Of a DNA stretch of 12,114 bases, positions 6,985-12,114 are shown piece after piece (within the stretch, counting starts at the first letter, position 1; every line of letters begins with the position of its first letter). Location of the stretch: positions 1 through 12,114 of the forward strand of contig JAFULE010000077.1 of assembly GCA_017483235.1 (NCBI GenBank), in the 5' to 3' direction. A program made the position numbers and the translations under genes. The notes beneath the pieces were generated by a model. That model ran no database searches, was not told where the DNA came from, and saw only the letters and a program-made list of their open reading frames with translations. This stretch comes from Faecalibacterium sp. GTDB lineage: Bacteria; Bacillota; Clostridia; Oscillospirales; Ruminococcaceae.

Positions 6985-7416
6985 ATGAATAAAATAACAT
7001 GTATTTGCTTGGGTGTGCGCAACATAGAACGCGCAATCATCTTCTATCGGGACAAATTAGGGTTTCACACGAATTGCAAAGAAAACAACCCTCCTGTATG
7101 TTTCTTTGACACACCTGGAACAAAGTTTGAATTGTTTCCATTGGATTTGTTAGCCAAAGATATTAACCCCGATAACCCGCCTGTAATTGGCAATGGTTTC
7201 GGTGGCATTACATTGGCATATAATGTTGACAGTAAGCAAAAAGTCAACGAAGTGATTGAGATAGTACGAAAAGCAGGCGGAACCATTGTCAAAGAACCGC
7301 AGGAAGTGTTCTGGGGCGGGTATCATGCGTATTTTTCGGATTTGGACGGATACTACTGGGAAGTCGCATGGGGTCCAGATTTTAAGTATGATGAAAATGG
7401 TTTATTGCAATTCTGA
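6985..7416 (+). CDS. VOC-family (glyoxalase/bleomycin-resistance fold) protein
   Basis: 143-aa soluble protein with two beta-alpha-beta-beta-beta halves typical of the vicinal oxygen chelate superfamily. An N-terminal CLGVRNIERAIIFYRDKLGF opener is followed by KFELF (Glu49). The second half ends with the signature YFSDLDGYYWEVAWGP (116-131, Glu126 at the usual metal position). Family members include lyases, dioxygenases and antibiotic-binding proteins; the substrate cannot be told from sequence. GGAGGGG (6974-6980) lies just before the ATG. The gene is visibly AT-rich (about 40% GC in bases 7021-7080 against about 62% in bases 6481-6540 of the neighbouring SLR gene). It has its own promoter and terminator, so it is probably a recently acquired single-gene insert. 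Confidence 0.85.
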   Translation: MNKITCICLGVRNIERAIIFYRDKLGFHTNCKENNPPVCFFDTPGTKFELFPLDLLAKDINPDNPPVIGNGFGGITLAYNVDSKQKVNEVIEIVRKAGGTIVKEPQEVFWGGYHAYFSDLDGYYWEVAWGPDFKYDENGLLQF

Positions 7417-7466
7417 TTTTGGCTTTGCATCACGTCGCTAAATTGGAGTTTGCTGAACAGTAAGGG

Positions 7467-7502
7467 CGCACTTCTATACATAGCATGCTGCCATGTAGTG
7501 CG
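7467..7502. repeat. Imperfect inverted repeat downstream of the VOC gene
   Basis: CGCACT (7467-7472) and AGTGCG (7497-7502) are complementary, with ACAT/ATGT pairing inside after a bulge and GCTG/CAGC pairing possible outside. It marks the AT-rich to GC-rich boundary. It could be an insertion scar, attachment-like site or extra termination structure; no integrase or transposase is present. Confidence 0.4.
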
Positions 7503-7512
7503 AACAGCGATA

Positions 7513-7542
7513 AAGGCCAAGCTGCAAATGCAGCTTGGCCTT
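7513..7542. terminator. Hairpin between the convergent VOC and tdk genes
   Basis: A perfect 13-base-pair stem, AAGGCCAAGCTGC with GCAGCTTGGCCTT, closes the loop AAAT. AACTGTTTTA follows on the plus strand and TATCGC on the minus strand. It lies between convergent genes and may act in both directions, mainly as a barrier after tdk. Confidence 0.65.
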
Positions 7543-7554
7543 AACTGTTTTACG

Positions 7555-7581
7555 AAGCCCCGCCAAACGGCAGGGGCTTTT
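7555..7581 (+). terminator. Intrinsic terminator between VOC and tdk
   Basis: AAGCCCCGCC pairs with GGC-A-GGGGCTT (one bulged A) around the loop AAAC and runs into TTTT. The T tract favours the plus strand (VOC transcript). Read on the minus strand it also makes a stable stem 16 bases after the tdk stop, so it probably serves both genes. Confidence 0.75.
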
Positions 7582-7596
7582 GATGTTATAGGGGCT

Positions 7597-8205
7597 TTAG
7601 TGATTCTTGTTGGCATAAAAGGCGCGGCGCTTTTCGAAATAGCACTGGGGGCAGGTGCTTACATACTCTACCTTACCCTCGCCGTCAATGGCCACCTGTG
7701 CACCCTCAAACACAAACTCACCGTTTACCTTGCGGGTGTTGCAGATGGCCTTGCGGCCGCAGGTGCAGATGGTTTTCATCTCTTCAATGGTATGGGCCAG
7801 CTCCAGCAGCCGGGTCGAGCCGGGGAACCCTTTCAGCGAAAAATCACTGCGCAGACCATAGCAGATCACCGGCACGTTCAATTCAACCGTTACCATAAAA
7901 AGCTGCTCAGCCTGTTCAGGGGTGAAAAACTGGCTTTCGTCACACAGTACGCAGGCCAGTTTTTGTTCGTTTGCCTGCAAATCGGCTTCGATGGCCTTGA
8001 ACACATCCAGATCGGCGGGTGCCACCAGATCGGCGGTGCGGCTTACACCCAGCCGGCTGATCAGTCGCTCGCCGCCTTTGGTGTCGACCTGTGGTTTTAC
8101 GATCAATACCCGCATGCCCTGCTCTTCATAGTTGTGTGCCACCTGCATCAGCGCGGTGCTTTTGCCGCTGTTCATTGCGCCATAACGAAAATACAGTTTT
8201 GCCAT
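7597..8205 (-). CDS. tdk: Thymidine kinase
   Basis: 202-aa type II thymidine kinase, which phosphorylates thymidine to dTMP with ATP in the salvage pathway. The P-loop GAMNSGKST is at 9-17, the Walker B-like CDESQF at 88-93, and the YGLRSDF substrate/lid region at about 116-122. Zinc-binding cysteines occur as CTCGRKA (C147, C149) and CPQC (C185, C188); the CxC spacing resembles the Escherichia coli enzyme. Length is normal for the family. The ribosome binding site is weak (AAGG about 8 bases upstream of ATG), which suggests modest expression. A terminator for the upstream rex gene lies only 25 bases before the start codon, so expression depends on read-through, on attenuation, or on a promoter inside the end of rex. 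Confidence 0.97.
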   Translation of the reverse strand: MAKLYFRYGAMNSGKSTALMQVAHNYEEQGMRVLIVKPQVDTKGGERLISRLGVSRTADLVAPADLDVFKAIEADLQANEQKLACVLCDESQFFTPEQAEQLFMVTVELNVPVICYGLRSDFSLKGFPGSTRLLELAHTIEEMKTICTCGRKAICNTRKVNGEFVFEGAQVAIDGEGKVEYVSTCPQCYFEKRRAFYANKNH

Positions 8206-8229
8206 AATGCCAACCTTGCCTTTCGGTAG

Positions 8230-8262
8230 AAAAAAGGCGTGCCGGAACTATGCGGGCACGCC
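8230..8262 (-). terminator. Terminator/attenuator between rex and tdk
   Basis: On the minus strand GGCGTGCC pairs perfectly with GGCACGCC across an 11-base loop and is followed by six T residues. It lies 25 bases after the rex stop and 25 bases before the tdk start, too close to tdk to leave room for an independent promoter downstream. Confidence 0.85.
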
Positions 8263-8286
8263 CTTTCTGTTTATATTATGTTATGT

Positions 8287-8925
8287 TCAGTCGTTGCGCA
8301 GCCGGTAGCCAAGGCTCATCAGGCTGTCGCCCAGATGCACGTTCTCGCAAACCACGTTGGGATAAGGCACCGACAGATCGTAGTGGCTGAAGTTCCAGAA
8401 ACCGCGGATGCCCAATTCCACCAAGGTGCCGCTGATCTCGGTGGCGCCTTCGCGGGGCAGGCACAGCACCGCCACCTGGGGCTTGTGCTCGGCGCAGAAC
8501 TCGCGCAGTTCGTCGATGTGGCGGATCTGAATGCCGTTTACGGTGCAGCCCACCTCACAGGGGGCCGAATCGAAGGCCGCGATCAACTCGTAGCCGTTGG
8601 TGTTCGAGGTGATAAACCGGCTTACCGCCTTGCCCAGCCGGCCGGCGCCGATCAGAATGGTGGGCAGACGCTCGCCATTGCCCAGCAGCAGACCTTCCAG
8701 CAGGCCCAGCAGACCCTCTACCGAGTAGCCAATGCCCTGCCGGCCGTTCACGTCGCCAAAGCAGTTAAAGTCCTGCCGCACCTGCGAAGCGGTGGTGCCC
8801 ATCTGGCTGGCCAGCTCGCGGCTGGAAATGCTGGTCACGCCGGCGGCGTGCAGGGCCTTCAGATAGCGGTAATACTTGGGCAGCCGCTTGATAACAGGCA
8901 GCGATGCCTTGGGATGATTGGCCAT
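8287..8925 (-). CDS. rex: Redox-sensing transcriptional repressor Rex
   Basis: 212-aa Rex protein, which binds DNA as a dimer and is released when the NADH/NAD+ ratio rises, derepressing fermentation and NADH-reoxidising genes in Clostridia. The N-terminal winged helix (about 10-80) has RLPKYYRYL (14-22), ISSRELASQMG (33-43) and TTASQVRQDFNCFG (44-57). The Rossmann domain carries the nucleotide-binding GAGRLG (93-98), and the C-terminal helix SLMSLGYRL is the domain-swapped dimer element. Length is normal. GAGGAG lies 8 bases before the ATG. It has a near-consensus promoter with an overlapping dyad downstream of the -10, compatible with autoregulation. It is divergent from the TepA-like gene. 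Confidence 0.97.
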   Translation of the reverse strand: MANHPKASLPVIKRLPKYYRYLKALHAAGVTSISSRELASQMGTTASQVRQDFNCFGDVNGRQGIGYSVEGLLGLLEGLLLGNGERLPTILIGAGRLGKAVSRFITSNTNGYELIAAFDSAPCEVGCTVNGIQIRHIDELREFCAEHKPQVAVLCLPREGATEISGTLVELGIRGFWNFSHYDLSVPYPNVVCENVHLGDSLMSLGYRLRND

Positions 8926-8965
8926 GAAAAAAACTCCTCACATATAAAAATCTGGTAAGATAAGC

Positions 8966-8990
8966 AAATGTTAACAAAGTAAGTTACTTT
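8966..8990 (-). promoter_or_regulatory. Operator-like dyads at the rex transcription start
   Basis: AAAGTAAGTTACTTT (8976-8990) is a perfect 15-base dyad beginning 2 bases after the -10 box. Adjacent on the minus strand is TTTGTTAACATTT (8978-8966), containing TTGTTAAC, which matches one half of the clostridial Rex consensus TTGTTAA-N4-TTAACAA; the other half is poor. A regulator bound here would block initiation. Autoregulation by Rex is plausible, but the 15-base dyad does not fit the Rex consensus and could serve another factor. Confidence 0.5.
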
Positions 8991-8991
8991 A

Positions 8992-9019
8992 AGTATACGA
9001 TTTAACGGTCGATTGTCAA
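8992..9019 (-). promoter_or_regulatory. SigA-type promoter of rex
   Basis: On the minus strand a perfect TTGACA (9019-9014) and TATACT (8997-8992) are 16 bases apart. Transcription would start near 8985. The same bases offer TTGTCA on the plus strand (9013-9018), but no good -10 follows at normal spacing. Confidence 0.82.
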
Positions 9020-9111
9020 ACCTTTTTTGTGGATGATTGTTAAATATCAGGCAAAAAAGCCGCCGGTTTCGGGCATAAAGGCCATAGATGCTGTAAATAC
9101 TGCCAATATCC

Positions 9112-9127
9112 TGTGCATTCATGCACA
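9112..9127 (+). promoter_or_regulatory. Perfect palindrome in the TepA-like gene leader
   Basis: TGTGCATTCATGCACA is seven complementary base pairs around a two-base centre. It ends 22 bases before the ATG and just ahead of the ribosome binding site. It could be an operator or a small mRNA hairpin. The rest of 9020-9149 shows no clear promoter or gene. Confidence 0.4.
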
Positions 9128-9149
9128 AATCGGAAAGGGGAACTACAGT

Positions 9150-9857
9150 ATGAAAAAGCAGCAGAACCGGCAGCCGGCCGACGACCTGCAGGCCGAAACC
9201 GACCGCCGCCAGCTGGAAAAGCAATATGAAGAAGACCGTGGCGTGGTATTCAAAACCCGCTGCCCGCACGCCATCCACTGCATGACAGTGGTGGGGCAGG
9301 TGGAAGGGCATGTGGATGCCCCTCAGGGGCAGAAAACCACCAAATACGAGCATGTTATTCCGCAGCTGGTTGCGGTGGAAGAGGATCCCGAGATCGAAGC
9401 GCTGCTGATCATTCTCAACACGGTGGGCGGCGATGTGGAAGCCGGTCTTGCACTGGCCGAGCTGATTGCCGGGGTGTCCAAACCCAGCGCCACACTGGTA
9501 CTGGGGGGCGGGCATTCCATCGGCATTCCGCTGGCAGTGTCAGCCCGGCGCAGCTTTATTGTGCCCACCGCCACCATGACCATCCACCCGGTGCGGCATT
9601 CCGGCACCATGCTGGGGGTGCCCCAGACCATGAAGTATTTCGAGCAGATGCAGAACCGCATCACCGGCTTTGTGGCGGCCCATTCGAATATGGACGAAGA
9701 GCGGTTTGTACAGCTGATGCTGCACACCGGCGAATTGGTGATGGATATGGGCACCGTGCTGGACGGCCGCCGTGCCGTGAAAGAAGGGCTGATCGACCAG
9801 CTGGGCAGCCTGGGCGACGCGCTGAAATATCTGTATCAGGAAATTGAATCCGGTTAA
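9150..9857 (+). CDS. tepA: ClpP-like serine protease, TepA family
   Basis: 235-aa member of the ClpP/crotonase superfamily. NTVGGDVEAGL (91-101) is the ClpP-like glycine loop. GGGHSIG carries the expected nucleophile Ser123, and TIHPVRHSG carries His146, so the catalytic Ser and His are both present. In Bacillus the related TepA (YmfB) sits just upstream of spoIIIE and has been linked to protein translocation and spore quality; the same neighbour is found here. No signal peptide. The ATG at 9150 is chosen because GGAAAGGGG (9132-9140) lies 9 bases upstream; the frame stays open to 9027, but those codons look non-coding and have no ribosome binding site. Symbol assigned by family and synteny. 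Confidence 0.85.
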   Translation: MKKQQNRQPADDLQAETDRRQLEKQYEEDRGVVFKTRCPHAIHCMTVVGQVEGHVDAPQGQKTTKYEHVIPQLVAVEEDPEIEALLIILNTVGGDVEAGLALAELIAGVSKPSATLVLGGGHSIGIPLAVSARRSFIVPTATMTIHPVRHSGTMLGVPQTMKYFEQMQNRITGFVAAHSNMDEERFVQLMLHTGELVMDMGTVLDGRRAVKEGLIDQLGSLGDALKYLYQEIESG

Positions 9858-9863
9858 AATCGT

Positions 9864-9892
9864 TTGCCAATTCTGCATTCTCGTGGTAGAAT
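9864..9892 (+). promoter_or_regulatory. Promoter of the FtsK/SpoIIIE gene
   Basis: TTGCCA (9864-9869) and TAGAAT (9887-9892) are 17 bases apart, and TGG before the -10 gives an extended -10. A second TATAAT follows at 9900-9905. This puts an independent start between the TepA-like gene and the translocase gene. Confidence 0.7.
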
Positions 9893-9915
9893 TACAAAAT
9901 ATAATAGGCATAATG

Positions 9916-9933
9916 CTGCCCGGTTTCGGGCAG
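9916..9933 (+). promoter_or_regulatory. Hairpin in the FtsK/SpoIIIE leader
   Basis: CTGCCCG and CGGGCAG form a seven-base-pair stem with a GTTT loop, 26 bases before the ATG. No T tract follows, so it is more likely a leader structure than the terminator of the preceding gene. Confidence 0.45.
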
Positions 9934-9959
9934 GCTACATAGAGAGGAACGAACCTTCC

Positions 9960-12114
9960 ATGGCAACACAAAAAAAGAAGAAAAACACCAAACGCAAGGG
10001 CAAGGCTGCCGGCGGCAACGAGGTGCCCGTCAGCATTACTTTGTTTGCGCTGGGTGCACTGCTGCTGGTGATGCTGTTTGTCGAGGGCGAGGCCATCTGG
10101 CTTACCCTGCGCACCACTCTGTTCAGTATTTTTGGCGTAAATATGTATTATCTTGGGGTTCTGCTGCTGTATTTTGCGGTGGTGGTAGCCCGTGGGGAAG
10201 AGCTGTGGTCCAAGCTTGCCAAGGCATTGCTGTGTATGATCAGCATTTCGGGTACGGCGGTCATCTTCTCCCGCATGGACGTAGCTGCATTGGAAGGGCA
10301 GGCACTGATCGATGCCTACTGCAAAAACGGCGCCGAAAGCCTGTTTGGCGGCGGCTTGCTGGGCGCAGTGGCCGGTGGCACCCTGCTGGCATTGTGCGGC
10401 CGGCCGGCAGCCAACATCATTGTCATTGTGCTGTGCCTGTGCGCAGCTATGGTGTCGGCAGGCATCACCCCCGCCGAGCTGTGGGAATTTTTTGCCCTGC
10501 GCGCCGATGATGTAAAGCAGCAGAGCGGTGCTGCGCTGGACGATTACCGCGAGCGCCGTGCCGAGCGCCGCGAAGAGCTGGACGCCCTGCGCGCCAAGCG
10601 GGAAGCCGAGCAGCAGGACCGGGCAAAGCGTACCCCGCCCCAGAACGAGGCCGAACAGGCGGCCCCCAAAAAGATGAACTGGTTTGGCTTTTTGCGCCGC
10701 GACCCCATGGGCGAAGCGGACGGCGAGGCGACTGAAACGGTACAGACCGAGGTGCAAACCGAAGCTGCTGAACCGCCCAAGGCGGCCCAGCCCCGTGCCA
10801 GCTTTGACATCGACCTTGGCCCTGACCCGGTGGAGGTAAAACCCGGAACCGGCGAGCCCATCGAGCCCATTCCCATCGGCCCGGGCGGCACCTTTGGTCT
10901 GGATGCGGTGCGTGCTGCCCAGACAAAGAAAACCCCGCAGCCGGCCGCACAACCGCAGCCTGAAAAAACAGCCCCGGCTGCGGTACATACCCCGGTGGAC
11001 GAGTTCTCCAATCCCATTGCGCAGCCTGCTCAGCCCAAGTTGATTTTGCCCGACGGTACCGCCGCTGCGGCATCCCAGCCGGCTGTTCCGCAGCCTGCCC
11101 CCGCCCCGGTGGCAGATCCCTTTGGCGGCGACGGTTGGATCGCGGTGGATGATGCCGCCGTACAGCAGAATGCCGCCAGCATCGAAAGTCTGGCCGCTGC
11201 TGCCATGACCAAGCCCCAGACCGCCGAAGCACAGGCGGCCGCTGCCCCGGCCGAAGAACCCGAGCCCATTAAGAACGTGTATCACTACCCGCCGCTGGAT
11301 CTGTTCGACAAAGCGAAGGACGGCGGCGATGCCGGCGCCGAGGCCGAACTGAAGGCCAACGCTCAGAAGCTGGTGGATACGCTGGACAGCTTTGGCGTCA
11401 AGACCCGTGTGCTGGATATCTCCCGCGGGCCGTCGGTCACCCGGTACGAACTGCAGCCGCTGGCCGGCGTGAAGATCAGCCGCATCACCAGTTTGTCCGA
11501 CGACATTGCGCTGAATCTGGCGGTGGCCGGTGTGCGCATTGAAGCCCCCATCCCCGGCAAACCCGCCGTGGGCATCGAGGTGCCCAACCGCAAAAGCAAT
11601 GCGGTCAGCATCCGAGGTATCTTCGAAAGCCAGAACTACCAGCGCATGGCCAGCCCCCTTACCATCGCCCTCGGCAAGGACATTGCCGGCGTGGCGCAGG
11701 TGGCCGACCTGTGTAAAATGCCCCACCTGCTGATCGCCGGTTCCACCGGCAGCGGTAAGTCGGTGTGTGTCAACAGCATCATCATCAGCTTCTTGTACCG
11801 TTCCAGCCCCGAGGATGTCAAGCTGATCCTCATTGACCCTAAGGTGGTGGAACTGGCCGAGTACAACGGCATTCCCCACCTGCTGATGCCGGTGGTCACC
11901 GAGCCCCGCAAGGCGGCCGGTGCGCTGGGCAGCGCAGTGGCCGAAATGGAAAAACGCTATCGCCTGTGTGCCGACAACAATGTGCGCGATATCAAAACCT
12001 ATAACCAGCTGGCCATGGCCACCGATGGCATGGAAAAGCTGCCCTACATTGCCATCGTCTTCGACGAGCTGGCCGACCTGATGATGGTTGCCGGCAAGGA
12101 AGTGGAAGACTATA
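9960..12114 (+). CDS. spoIIIE: FtsK/SpoIIIE DNA translocase (3' end beyond window)
   Basis: 718 codons are visible and the frame is still open at the right edge. This is an ATP-driven, membrane-anchored DNA pump that clears chromosomal DNA from the division septum. A Lys-rich start precedes about four to five membrane segments (roughly 23-41, 62-78, 88-104, 131-168). A charged then Pro/Ala/Gln-rich linker follows (about 170-437). The motor begins near YHYPPLDLF (about 441). Walker A GSTGSGKS is at 594-601, then LILIDPKVVELAEYNG, and Walker B IVFDELADLMM at about 699-709. The C-terminal gamma (DNA-orienting) domain is outside the window. AGAGAGG lies about 12 bases before the ATG. The TepA-like neighbour supports SpoIIIE orthology, but FtsK and SpoIIIE cannot be separated by this part, and sporulation is not shown. 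Confidence 0.95.
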   Translation, partial: MATQKKKKNTKRKGKAAGGNEVPVSITLFALGALLLVMLFVEGEAIWLTLRTTLFSIFGVNMYYLGVLLLYFAVVVARGEELWSKLAKALLCMISISGTAVIFSRMDVAALEGQALIDAYCKNGAESLFGGGLLGAVAGGTLLALCGRPAANIIVIVLCLCAAMVSAGITPAELWEFFALRADDVKQQSGAALDDYRERRAERREELDALRAKREAEQQDRAKRTPPQNEAEQAAPKKMNWFGFLRRDPMGEADGEATETVQTEVQTEAAEPPKAAQPRASFDIDLGPDPVEVKPGTGEPIEPIPIGPGGTFGLDAVRAAQTKKTPQPAAQPQPEKTAPAAVHTPVDEFSNPIAQPAQPKLILPDGTAAAASQPAVPQPAPAPVADPFGGDGWIAVDDAAVQQNAASIESLAAAAMTKPQTAEAQAAAAPAEEPEPIKNVYHYPPLDLFDKAKDGGDAGAEAELKANAQKLVDTLDSFGVKTRVLDISRGPSVTRYELQPLAGVKISRITSLSDDIALNLAVAGVRIEAPIPGKPAVGIEVPNRKSNAVSIRGIFESQNYQRMASPLTIALGKDIAGVAQVADLCKMPHLLIAGSTGSGKSVCVNSIIISFLYRSSPEDVKLILIDPKVVELAEYNGIPHLLMPVVTEPRKAAGALGSAVAEMEKRYRLCADNNVRDIKTYNQLAMATDGMEKLPYIAIVFDELADLMMVAGKEVEDY

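Noticed and set aside
7450..8958. Plus-strand open frames of 259 and 239 codons opposite tdk and rex
   Set aside because: tdk and rex on the minus strand carry full family signatures; the opposite frames have none and cross the terminators.
9027..9149. Upstream in-frame extension of the TepA-like gene (41 codons)
   Set aside because: It overlaps the region next to the rex promoter, has no ribosome binding site at its start, lacks the codon bias of the gene, and a good site precedes the ATG at 9150.
9540..11879. 779-codon minus-strand open frame
   Set aside because: It runs antisense to the TepA-like and FtsK/SpoIIIE genes, both of which have clear family motifs; codon bias in GC-rich DNA explains the absence of stops.

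Overview
The window looks like chromosomal DNA from a GC-rich, low-sporulating or non-sporulating member of the Clostridia (Oscillospiraceae/Ruminococcaceae type). The signs are a T-box riboswitch, a Rex repressor, strong AGGAGG-type ribosome binding sites, SigA-like promoters, and a TepA-FtsK/SpoIIIE gene order that resembles Bacillus. Genus is not determinable from sequence alone. Most genes are about 60% GC with CTG/CAG/GCC-rich codons; the VOC gene near 7.0-7.4 kb is clearly more AT-rich.

Layout. (1) Bases 1-360 hold no protein gene: they carry, on the minus strand, a SigA promoter and a T-box leader with an intrinsic terminator. The controlled gene, probably an aminoacyl-tRNA synthetase or amino-acid gene, lies beyond the left edge. 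(2) 444-6836, plus strand: a promoter, a DUF815-type AAA+ ATPase gene, and two paralogous Sel1-like-repeat (SLR) genes of 481 and 1133 aa. A 39-base exact copy of the 3' end of the ATPase gene sits between the two SLR genes. It shows that a unit made of ATPase tail plus SLR gene was duplicated in tandem. The larger SLR protein is a fusion of a copy of the smaller one with 13 exactly phased 36-residue repeats. (3) 6887-7581: a terminator, an AT-rich VOC/glyoxalase-family gene with its own promoter, and a cluster of hairpins between it and the convergent tdk. (4) 7597-9019, minus strand: thymidine kinase (tdk) and the redox repressor gene rex, separated by an intrinsic terminator only 25 bases before tdk. 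The rex promoter is near-consensus and has operator-like dyads. (5) 9150 to the right edge, plus strand: a ClpP-like serine protease (TepA family) and the first 718 codons of an FtsK/SpoIIIE DNA translocase, with its own promoter.

Most of the window is housekeeping: tRNA-controlled expression, NADH sensing, dTMP salvage and chromosome segregation. The part that ordinary annotation does not explain is the DUF815 ATPase-SLR locus. There an AAA+ protein appears to be co-transcribed with expanding cytoplasmic solenoid scaffolds, and the DNA records how the expansion happened.
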